Assembly (NCBI GenBank): GCA_032718475.1
Contig: JAUCBJ010002788.1
Coordinates: forward strand, 1-64,000
Reading direction: 5' to 3'
DNA from: Nemertoderma westbladi
Taxonomy: Eukaryota > Xenacoelomorpha > Nemertodermatida > Nemertodermatidae
DNA length: 64,000 bases
Of this stretch, positions 55,621 through 64,000 are shown one piece after another. The first letter of the stretch is position 1. Each line of letters opens with the position of its first letter. The notes beneath the pieces were generated by a model that saw nothing but the letters and a program-made list of their open reading frames with translations, had not been told where the DNA came from and ran no database searches. Made by a program: the position numbers and the translations under genes.

Positions 55621-56335
55621 TAGCACGAACTTAGTTCCAATCGCACATTTTCAAAGGCGAACTTATGTAGTTCCAATTGAAACGCATTTAGTTCCAAAAT
55701 AAATTTTACCAAGCGAACTTAGTTCCAATCGAGGCGAACTTAGTTCCAATCCCAGAATATAAAAACGAACTTAGTTCCAATGGAAGCGAATTTAGTTCCA
55801 ATGGATGTGAATTTAGTTCCAATGCTTGCGAATTTAGTTCCAATGCTTGCGAATTTAGTTCCAATGGAAGCGAATTTAGTTCCAATGGAAGCGAATTTAG
55901 TTCCAATGGGTACGAACTTAGTTCCAATGTTTCAATCGTGGGGATAGCTACGTGGGTAGCACGAACTTAGTTCCAATCGCACATTTTCAAAGGCAAACTT
56001 ATGTAGTTCCAATTGAAACGCATTTAGTTCCAAAATAAATTTTACAAAGCGAACTTAGTTCAAATCGAGGCGAACTTAGTTCCAATCCCAGAATATCAAA
56101 ACGACCTTAGTTCCAATGGATGCGAATTTAGTTCCAATGCATGCGAATTTAGTTCCAATGGATGCGAATTTAGTTCCAATGGAAGCGAATTTAGTTCCAA
56201 TGGGTACGAACTTTTTTCTCTAGTTATTGGAACTAAGTTCGCCTAAATTGGAAATAAATTCGCCAAAATTGGAACTAAATTCTTTTCCATTGGAACTAAA
56301 TTCGCATGAGGCTTAAATTGGAACTAAGTACGGGG
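55621..56335. repeat. GAACTTAGTTCC array in foldback layout
   Basis: About 27 copies of GAA(C/T)TTAGTTCCAAT at intervals of 16-30 bp. Two long direct blocks (55621-55930 and 55960-56215) share their spacers almost word for word (for example CGCACATTTTCAAAGG). After 56216 the motif turns over (TTGGAACTAAGTTCG, TTGGAACTAAATTC) for another five copies. GAACTTAGTTC is itself a perfect dyad. Confidence 0.9.
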
Positions 56336-56389
56336 AATCGTAATTGCCAATTGCCAAATTATATTTTCCAATTGGCTGCAATATATTTA

Positions 56390-59250
56390 CTGTAAATCTA
56401 AAAGGTCATTTTATATATTTTGATAGGGCCACTGTTAATAAATTTAATGTAATTTAACTGTACAATATGAACTCAATCTAACATGAGTGTATTTTCCTAG
56501 GAAGGCCATTTAATATGTTTGTTTTGGGTTTTAGGGCCATTTCATATCTCTGTATTTCTAATTCAGGGAATATTCTAAGGAAATCTTGATATCGCACTTC
56601 AATTGGGATTTTGGTGGATATTATTTATTATATAATACAATAACTGCTGTAAACAACGGTATGGGAGGTATGAGGGGAGGGGGTTAACTATAATATGCTG
56701 AGCCTGATATAATCTGAAATTTACAGGTACAGAGATTATAAATGCACGTTTTTGTATGGAAAATGTGCCTGAGCTAGTATTATGCACCTTAATTATTACT
56801 ATAATGATTGCCAGGTATCACGTCAAAATGATTATAAAATATGAAATATCGAAGGTTTTAAATTTTATGAAATTTAAAACTGCATATAAAAAAAATTAAA
56901 ACTCTGCATAGGCCCTATGGATCAGTTTCTCCCCAATGATGCAGCGCAGGTTGTATTATAGTAGTATTGATTTCACAAGTTTCAGCTTAACGTATCATAA
57001 ATAACGAAACTGGAGGAGAATTTCACTTTACTATTATTACTTACTTTTATTATTAACTTATAAGGCAATGGGCAAATGGCAAGGCAAGCAGTAGAAGCCA
57101 CCTTTGCCTCACATCTCTGATTGATTGTAATCCCAATTATCCTTCCCCCTGCCTTTTCCGTTTGACACATGTCTGTCTGCCAGTCTATTTCTGCCAATAG
57201 ACATCAATAAAATTACTTTATGAATTTAGGGCCATATTTTATATTTTGATATTATAAAGGGGCCACTGTTAATAAATTTAATATAATTAACTGTAGATTA
57301 TGAACTCAATCTAACATGGGTGTATTTTCCTAGGAAGGCCATTTAATATATTTGTTTTAGGTTTTAGGGCCATTTCATATCTCTGTATTTCTAATTCAGG
57401 GAATATTCTAAGGAAATCTTGATATCGAACTTCAATTGGAATTTTGGTGGATATTATTATTATATAATACAATAACTGCTGTAAACAACGGTGGAAGGTA
57501 TGAGGGGAGTGGGGTAACTATAATATGCTGAGCCTGATATAATTTGAAATTTACAAGTACTATAGTACTGATTTCACAAGTTTCAGCTTAACATATCATA
57601 AATAACGAAACTGGAAAAGGATTTCACTTTACGACCATAATAATATAATGCCTTTTGTAAGCGGCTTACAAGCCACTTAACGAAACCGATTATTACTTAC
57701 TTTAATTATTAACTTATACTACTACTACTACTAGGATCGGCATGCTGCATTGCAGCTGCATTTTTAAGAATGCTGTGCCGGCTTGTCAACAAAATTGCAC
57801 CGCCACAACTCCCTATCACCCATGACATTTGCTAGATCATCCGCATCTTTAAGGCCAGTGTCCTTTAAGATGCGTCTCAAGAAAGTCATGGGCTGTCCAC
57901 CATGCTTATTCACTCCATGAGGCTGCCAAAGTACAAGATTATGCACTGGCTGGTCCTCACGGCGAAAGCAATGTCCTGCAAAGCGGAGGCGATTTTGTTC
58001 TAGTGTCAAGCTTGGGGGAACCAATGAGACACCTCCAATGTTATATAGTGTCTGGTTGGAGATGTGTGCATTGTACTTGGCACAATGAACCCGGCGTAGC
58101 ATTCTTGTGAATGTGCCATCCAGAGATTTGGTGTCCTCAGCAGTTACAGCCCAGCATGGACTCCCGTAGAGGAGTACTGGAACTACTGCTGCTCTAAATA
58201 ATCGGACCTTAAGTTTCCGATTAATTCTCGGTGACTTCCAAATCCTGGAAAACCTATTCAAGGCTGCCCGCCCATGCCTTTCCCTTACGTATTCGAAGGT
58301 CCTCACCTGACTTACGGATCCATGATCCCAGGTAACAGAAGTCGTCCACATGCTCAAGCATACCATCCTTTGAGCTTTTGCTCATCCGATCAGAGACTTG
58401 CTGAGGACTTTCAAAGTTAACTGTCAGAATTTTGGTCTTTCTGGAGTTAATAAAAAGACCAACACTAGAAGCAGCATGTTCTAATGAGCTGAGGAGCCGT
58501 TGGGCTCCCTCTAGTGATTCTGAGAGTACTCCTATGTCATCAGCAAAGTCTGGATCAGTTAGGTACTTGGCAGGATTTCCTCGACTTCTGGAGCCAGTAG
58601 GTGGAGTTATCATCACCCCATCATCATTATAATGATCTAAGGACATGCGTAGAACATAGTCAACCACAATAATGAACAAGAATGGTGCAAGTGTGTCTCC
58701 TTGGAGGACGCCCCATAACACTTCAAATGGTTCTGTGTCACCGTCAACTTATTAACTTATTAACTTATAAGGCGATGGGCAAATGGCAAGGCAAGCAGTA
58801 GAAGCCACCTTTGCCTCACATCTCTGATTGTAATCCCAATTATCCTTCCCCCTGTCTTTTCCGTTTGACACATGTCTGTCTGCCAGTCTATTTCTGCCAA
58901 TAGACATCAATAAAATTAATTTATGAATTTAGGGCCATATTTTATATTTTGATATTATAAAGGGGCCACTGTTAATAAATTTAAAGTAATTAACTGTAGA
59001 TTATGAACTCAATCTAACATGGGTGTATTTTCCTGGGAAGGCCATCTAATATATTTGTTTTAGGTTTTAGGCCCATTTCATTTCTCTGTATTTCTAATTC
59101 AGGGCATATTCTAAGGAAATCTTGATATCGCACTTCACTTGGGATTTCACTTCACGATGGGCACTTCAGTGGATGTAGACCTATATTTTTTATTATATGA
59201 TACAATAACTGTTGTTAACAACGGTGGGACTGGGAAGTATTGGGGGGGGG
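56390..59250. repeat. Tandem triplication of a unit of about 650 bp
   Basis: Three copies: about 56390-57051, 57052-57717 and 58761-59250. Landmarks present in each: GGCCACTGTTAATAAATTTAA, CATG(G/A)GTGTATTTTCCT, TTCTAAGGAAATCTTGATATCG, and, in the copies starting at 57052 and 58756, TTATAAGGC(A/G)ATGGGCAAATGGC with CCCAATTATCCTTCCCCCTG. Copies differ by small indels and substitutions. A family R element (57718-58748) sits between the second and third copies. No ORF is shared. Confidence 0.85.
57718..58748 (-). pseudogene. Family R LINE copy 7 with target-site duplication
   Basis: Minus strand, 1031 bp, 5'-truncated at VDGDTEPFEV (58748) inside the RT. It retains motif B GVLQGDTLAPFLF, FADDIGVLSESLEGAQ, the YLGSWIRKSGEDLR region and the full C-terminus to DKPAQHS, then the 3' stem and (TAG)n. 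A 12-bp TTATTAACTTAT flanks it at 57706-57717 and 58749-58760. The two halves are in different frames because of a 4-bp duplication (GCCCGCCC at about 58266). Otherwise it is the best-preserved R copy by sequence. Confidence 0.9.
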
Positions 59251-59259
59251 GGGGGGGGA
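59242..59259. repeat. G-run
   Basis: Eighteen consecutive G residues; the length is likely unreliable in any assembly. Confidence 0.9.
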
Positions 59260-60275
59260 GTAACATCGTGCCCGTGTGTGTCTGAGTCTGTATTCACAGA
59301 AATACTCAATATTCAACTCCCTTAACTTTTCCTAGAATTAACATACGTTTTTAATGACTAAATCTGAAACATTTTGAAATCTTAAACTATATTTGAAAGT
59401 TATTTTTTGTGGTACTAATTATCGTCTGGTGTGTTTAAAAATGGCCAAACCAAATAATTAAAAAAATAGGCCACAAAATGGCACTCTGCTGTGGCCAAAA
59501 GTGCCTTTTTGTGCAAAAGGTATTCTGAACAAGTGTCAACATTTCTGAACAAATTTCAAATCATTCCAGCAAAAATCGGCGGAGAAATAGCCGATTTCAT
59601 GACAAAATATAATTCTTAGTTAAAGGTGTTTAATATGTCGCTTCATTTCTAAATTTAATATGTAGTCTGCGAAAATAACAATATTACGATCCATCGGTAT
59701 TGTCTTATTTGCTTACATTTCATAATATCGATCTTACGATTTATATTTTCATTAACTTTTTTTATTTTCTGAATTTATTTACTATTTCTCACTGAAAGTG
59801 GACATGTTTATTGAATTTTAATAGCAGCAAAATGGCCTACTTTAGACCATGTACTTGCCCCTACAAAACAATGCCCCCTGTCCTAAAGGCCTGTTTACAC
59901 GTGGCAACTTTTAGAGCAACTTTCTCGGCAACTAGCAATGTGTTTGGAGCAATTTAATTTAATCGCTGTTTAATGTTTACACGTGGCAACTTTACCAGCA
60001 ACTTCACCAGCAACTTGGCCGGAAACTTTTATAGCAACTTGGCTATTTTGACTGTAAAATAGTGGGTACTGGTTCAGTATGCATACACCTCTCACCAAAT
60101 TAAATATTTACTAGCTAGTTTTTGATAATTTCTTTTTTTTGAAATTTAGCCATTTTATTTTGAAAAAAATTAATATTCTAGAACAAATATTTTTTTTAGA
60201 CAAAGGCCTGGTTAGTATTTAAAAAGAACGGGATGGATATAATACGTATATATAATGAATAAAATAACTTTTTAG
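59260..60275. other. AT-rich DNA with GGCAACTTT cluster
   Basis: At 59888-60045 GTTTACACGTGGCAACTTT occurs twice and (A/G)GCAACTT some seven times, with CACGTG as a small palindrome. This looks like a terminal piece of a transposon family with such ends, but no partner end was found. No gene. Confidence 0.5.
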
Positions 60276-60645
60276 GCCGCGTTCACACTACCGAGTCAAA
60301 GTCAAAGTTAACCCTATTAAACCTGGGGTGGAGGGGGCCAATATGACCCCCCCCCCCGTGGTTTTTTTATTATAATTCTGAAACAAACGCAGTTGGGAAT
60401 CTGAAATTTTATGAATTTTCCTAAAAATCTATTGTATTCCTAGTAGTGAAAACCGTTTTCAAAAATATTGGGTAGTTTTCGAGTTATAGCACCATTTTTT
60501 AACCCTACTTTTGGCACTTTTTTTGAAACGTTTTTTGAAAATTACATTTCATTAAATATGAATTGTAACATCTCTATTTTTTATTTACACCGGTTTTTTG
60601 GTCTTAGCAATTGGATGGAATTCATATAAATTGATTTAGAAATTT

Positions 60646-61370
60646 CAAACTTGTTTTTTTCGGCGGGTGCCAAATTTTGGTGCCAGCACCAAATTATGAA
60701 ATATGTCAATTTTGTAAATTGATTGTTTGAAACTTGTTTTTTACGCAATTGGGGTTTTTTGGGGTTCTGGTTTCGATGAAATATATACGAGTTGCACCAA
60801 GCGTATCAAACTTGTATTTTTCGGTGCTTTGTGCAAATTTTGGTGCTAGCACGAAATTTTGAAAATCCATTCAATAGATAAAATTGCTTGTGACAATTTA
60901 TTTCTTGCATTTTAGAGGTTTATGGCTGTTCTGAATTCAATGGAATATATTATTATCGAACTAGACATCTCAAACTTGTATTTTTCGGAAGTGGGTGCAA
61001 AATGTGGTGCTAGCACCAAATTTTGAAAACCATCAAATATATCAATTGATTGTGCCATCTTGTTTCTTGCGTTATACGGGTTTGTTAGGGTTCTGAATTC
61101 AATGGAAACAGTAAAAATTTCATAAGAGTTTTCAAACTTGTATTTTTCGCCGGTGGGTGAAAATTGTTGTGCCAGCACCAAATTTTGGAAAATGAGTAAA
61201 TTGATCAGTAGATAGTATCATCTTGTTTCTTGCGTTATACGGGTTTATGAGGGTCCTGAATCCGATGAAATCAATAAAAACAGCACTGGACATCGCAAAC
61301 TTGTACTTTTTGGTGATGGGTACGAAATTTGGTGCTAGCACCAAAATTTGTCAAATTACGCCGAAAAATA
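60646..61370. repeat. 163-bp tandem repeat, about 4.5 copies
   Basis: TCAAACTTGTATTTTTCGG marks unit starts at 60646, 60807, 60971, 61133 and 61296 (161-164 bp). Each unit carries a GGTGC(T/C)AGCACC palindrome followed by AAATTTTG, and a CTTGTTTCTTGCGTTATACG segment in most. Copies are 75-85% alike by eye. Minus-strand ORFs of about 80 residues follow the repeat only. Confidence 0.9.
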
Positions 61371-61744
61371 CAAGTAGCAATGATCTGGCATATTTGAAAT
61401 GTATTCCATTAGAATCAGCGCCCTAGAAAACCTGAAAATGTGAATTTATAGCATCATATAAGTGAATTAAAAATTTTGTGTTCTAACTGAAAAGTGCTGG
61501 TTACTTGTTTTTTCATTTTTTTCCTACGCAGAGAGGACTAAACAGCCATTTATGGTAATCATATCATTTTTAAATATTTTCCAATGTATTTTTGCGCCCC
61601 AGAAAACCTATTTTGAAAAACAATTAGCCGAAAAATGTAACTTTCAAATTTTGTGAAAATTGTGCACTACTTGTAATTTTGGTGCTGCAATATTACCACC
61701 CCAGTAAATTCAGACGTTTTCGTTAATATTTGTATATTTTAGAG

Positions 61745-61765
61745 GGAGGGGTCAATATGACCCCC
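61745..61765. promoter_or_regulatory. Palindrome matching a nuclear-receptor (ERE-type) site
   Basis: GGTCA-ATA-TGACC at 61750-61762 equals the consensus inverted repeat with 3-bp spacing bound by estrogen-receptor-type nuclear receptors. A one-mismatch version, GGCCA-ATA-TGACC, is near 60336-60348 at the other end of the same element. Sequence match only; a transposase site is equally possible. Confidence 0.35.
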
Positions 61766-61991
61766 CCCCCCCCCCCCCCCCCGGTATTTGTACAGCATTT
61801 TATAGCCCGGTATTAATAGGGTTTTAAAAGACAAAATGTAAAACATATCACATGAAATTAATTTTTTCTAGAATGCACTTATGTATTATATTAGGCCTAT
61901 ATAATGTATTATTATTTATTATTGCTAGCTAGCTATATTTATTTTCTTTTGAATTTGACCTTGACTTTGACTCGGTAGTGTAAACGCGGTC

Positions 61992-62329
61992 TTAAAATTT
62001 TTGAAATTTTTCAATTAAATTATCATGATATCTAGTAAAATTTATGGTAGCTAATAAATAATAAAAGCAATGATTAAAGTAATTTCAACAAGAAATTTTT
62101 TTTTAAATTTTAAATTTTTATTGTTGTTGTTTATTATTTGTTGTTTTATTGTTGTTTTTCAAAATTTCTAGCTACAATCTTACTGTCAAAATGTTAAATG
62201 TTCTAGAATAAAAACCTCATGATAAAAGCTATTTTTCAAAAGAAAAAATTGGACTTCTGGATGTCTCTCACAAAAAAACCGCTTTATCTAATACTGTTTA
62301 ATTTAATTTGAATATATTTATAAAAACCT
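61992..62329. other. AT-rich DNA, foldback-core words
   Basis: Contains ATATCTAGTAAAATTTATGG, TTCTAGCTACAATC and AAATGTTCTAGAAT, like the core at 11972-12615 and around 47350. Otherwise featureless. Confidence 0.5.
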
Positions 62330-62756
62330 TTAAAAAGGATTGTCCCATGCAATACAATATTCCATTGGAGCCACTAAAATTCAAAATGACCTCTATTGGA
62401 CACTGTTCATAAAGGGCCACCAAAAAATGAAATGGCTCTTACAAGACATTGTCCATTAGAGCCACTTAAATATGAAATATATTTCATATATATTAGGCAA
62501 TTTTCCCTTAAAGCCATTCAAATCTGAAATGGCCCATATTGGATAGTGTCGCTTGGAGCCACTCAACTATAATGTGGCCCGATATTAGCCAATTTGTATC
62601 AAACGCCTTTGAAAAGGCAATGGCCCATGCAAGACCATGTTCCATTTGAGCCAAAAGTTCGAAATGGCCTTAATTAGTCACTGTTCATAAAGGGCCACTA
62701 AAAAATATAATGGTTCTTACAAGACAATGTCCCCTTGGAGCCACCCAAATGACAAA
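62330..62756. repeat. GGCC word repeats, 278-bp period
   Basis: CACTGTTCATAAAGGGCCAC at 62401 and 62679; TCTTACAAGACA.TGTCC and GGAGCCAC follow in both. Words GGAGCCAC, AATGGCCC and AAGGGCCAC alternate on both strands as at 54836-55420, but the hairpins are less perfect. Confidence 0.75.
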
Positions 62757-62805
62757 TATTATTTAGATTATCTAAAAATAAAAAAAATAAAATGTTTGTT
62801 ACAAT

Positions 62806-63391
62806 ATGTTTTGTTACATTATGTCAACTTAACAGCGTTCTGGTGAATTACTCATAACGCTGCAAAGTACTACTTTGCAGCGTTGCGGCCTATAGGACGG
62901 AACGTTGCAAAGTAATCAATGACATGGAAACAACTTCAATTACCGTATTCCAGAATGTATTATTTCCATTTATGTTAATGACTGCAGCTTTATTATCCAA
63001 TTTGCAGTGACGGGACTAGCTACTGGATGTAAATAATTGTTTAACATGTACTGTAATCTATTATGGCGAAACGTCCAATAGAAGACACTAAATTAACCAA
63101 AGAAAGTGACGACAGTGTTCAGTAAAACTGAACGGACACAGACGGTGAATAAGTTTGCTTCAGTCGACTATAGTCAAGATGGATTAATGATTTATCACAT
63201 CCAAGCAGGAGATAACTTCCAATAAACTTTAATTAGATTTAAATGTATAATTAATACTGTGTACCAGTGTACCTGTTAATAAATTTCACTTATATTCGAT
63301 ATAGTACATGATTAAAATGTATAAATGAGCAACCATAAAATCCTTTCTTCACAAACCGAACGCTGATAAGTTGACATAATGTAACAAAATT
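62806..63391. mobile_element. Element with inverted ends TTGTTACATTATGTCAACTT
   Basis: TTTTGTTACATTATGTCAAC at 62809 is inverted at about 63371-63390 (GTTGACATAATGTAACAAAA), extended by CAGCGTTC / GAACGCTG. A 29-bp palindrome AACGCTGCAAAGTA-C-TACTTTGCAGCGTT lies at 62856-62884 next to the left end, and a partial copy at 63502-63525 outside the right end. No protein. Boundaries are approximate. Confidence 0.55.
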
Positions 63392-64000
63392 ACATACATC
63401 ATTGCTTGCAAAGGTCACTTTTCAGCGTTAAAGACCCTTGTTTATTGATGTAAACCTCCCTCGCTGCGCTCGCTCGGTACATAAATAAACTCGGGTCATA
63501 ACGCTGCAAAGTGCTACTTTGCACACAATGATGTAAATAGTTATTAGATTTAATTAATACGGGATAAAATTCACATTATATTTAATAGGCCTATAGATAA
63601 TTGTTACATTAGGGTAAGAGGCAAAACGTCTACATTTATGTCTCCAATATATGAATTACTGGTGGGGGATGGAATTCGTAGGGGTCGTAAGATGTATTTA
63701 GGCTAGTCTATAAACTAATCCCCCACCAATGACAAAATGTTAATAATGAAGTGTATAGTACGCGAAATAGTGATAAGTTATCCTTCCTAGAGGTACCGAA
63801 CGGTCATACATTATTTCTTAAAAAAGCACAAATTTTAATCGCTTGTCAGTGAGAATTTATTAAAACCTGTTGTTATTTACAGTATTGTTATTTACAATTT
63901 AACATATTTTGTTTGCACAAGTTTCGATCTTCAAACGGCTGAGACATCCAAATAGTGGCGCAAATTGACCATTAGTGAAAAGGTATTGTTTATTGTTTTG
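63392..64000. other. Unassigned DNA to the window end
   Basis: CGCTGCGCTCGCTCGGTACA near 63460 is a small internal repeat (GCTCGC). No gene or further repeat recognised. Confidence 0.5.

Larger units (their letters stand above)
60312..61821. mobile_element. piggyBac-like non-autonomous element
   Basis: Begins TTAA|CCCTATTAAAC (60308-60311 is TTAA) and ends TTAATAGGG|TTTTAA (61811-61827). CCCTATTAA and TTAATAGGG are exact inverted repeats, and TTAA targets are diagnostic of piggyBac. The right side has two extra T before TTAA, so the duplication is imperfect. Subterminal GGGGTCAATATGACCCC-type palindromes plus C-runs mark both ends. No transposase is present; the interior is a 163-bp tandem array. 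Assignment is inference from ends. Confidence 0.6.
60276..61990. mobile_element. TIR element (CCGCGTTCACACTACCGAGT) hosting another element
   Basis: Left end GCCGCGTTCACACTACCGAG then TCAAAGTCAAAGTT; right end is the inverted GACCGCGTTTACACTACCGA then GTCAAAGTCAAGGTC (61958-61991). Terminal repeats of about 35 bp with few mismatches. Its interior is almost entirely a piggyBac-like element. Flanking duplication is not clear. Confidence 0.7.

Noticed and set aside
63064-63123. Short frame MAKRPIEDTKLTKESDDSVQ as a first exon
   Set aside because: It stops after 20 codons without a donor before the stop; nothing downstream continues it.

Overview
The window looks like AT-rich, repeat-saturated nuclear DNA from an invertebrate animal. 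Split genes with GT/AG introns, secreted multidomain proteins (von Willebrand D, astacin, ShKT modules), CR1/L2-like and other non-LTR retrotransposons, a tRNA-derived SINE and foldback elements all point that way. A marine deuterostome such as an echinoderm is a reasonable guess, but nothing here proves it. Host coding sequence is scarce: two exons of a vWD-domain gene (minus, 236-724), an astacin metalloprotease gene (plus, 31654-33820), one unidentified exon (minus, 37110-37311) and the last two exons of a ShKT-domain gene (plus, 40540-42493). Almost everything else is mobile or tandemly repeated DNA.

The assembly itself needs caution. Two perfect head-to-head copies of the SMART cDNA/PCR adapter lie at 724-775 and 37319-37370. 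The first cuts a vWD exon and the second abuts a splice acceptor on one side and a retrotransposon ORF on the other. The window is therefore best read as up to three blocks (1-723, 776-37318, 37371-64000) whose adjacency is not assured.

Layout. 0-2.7 kb: vWD exons, a 35-bp minisatellite made of repeated splice donors, adapter, unassigned DNA. 2.7-8.9 kb: a nearly complete CR1/L2-like element with ORF1 and ORF2, ORF2 being split by a 1.6-kb insertion. 10.2-13.2 kb: decayed RT fragments (called family R and family S here) and a foldback structure built from a 14-bp dyad motif. 18.35-22.2 kb: an intact 1293-residue tyrosine-recombinase-like ORF carrying 39 tandem copies of a 12-residue repeat. 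22.9-31 kb: more R copies, a 30-bp minisatellite, a Penelope-like foldback with hammerhead-like cores, a transposase-like ORF and a solo LTR with its target duplication. 31.6-34.3 kb: the astacin gene and a SINE. 34.7-36.8 kb: the longest R copy. 37.4-40 kb: an intact, GC-richer RT ORF with a C-terminal zinc finger and restriction-like endonuclease. 40.5-42.5 kb: ShKT exons. 42.9-46.6 kb: tandem blocks rich in GGCTGCA with a nested MITE. 47.6-48.4 kb: an S fragment. 49.1-52.7 kb: a 3.6-kb 16-bp minisatellite. 54.8-62.8 kb: hairpin-forming GGCC repeats, a GAACTTAGTTC array, a triplicated 650-bp unit with an R insertion, and a piggyBac-like element nested in another TIR element.

There is no operon-like cooperation. 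The mobile elements are mostly dead copies (5'-truncated, frameshifted, internally deleted). The exceptions with long intact ORFs are the recombinase gene and the RT-endonuclease ORF. A recurring theme is arrays of short motifs that are themselves palindromes, arranged forward and then inverted.
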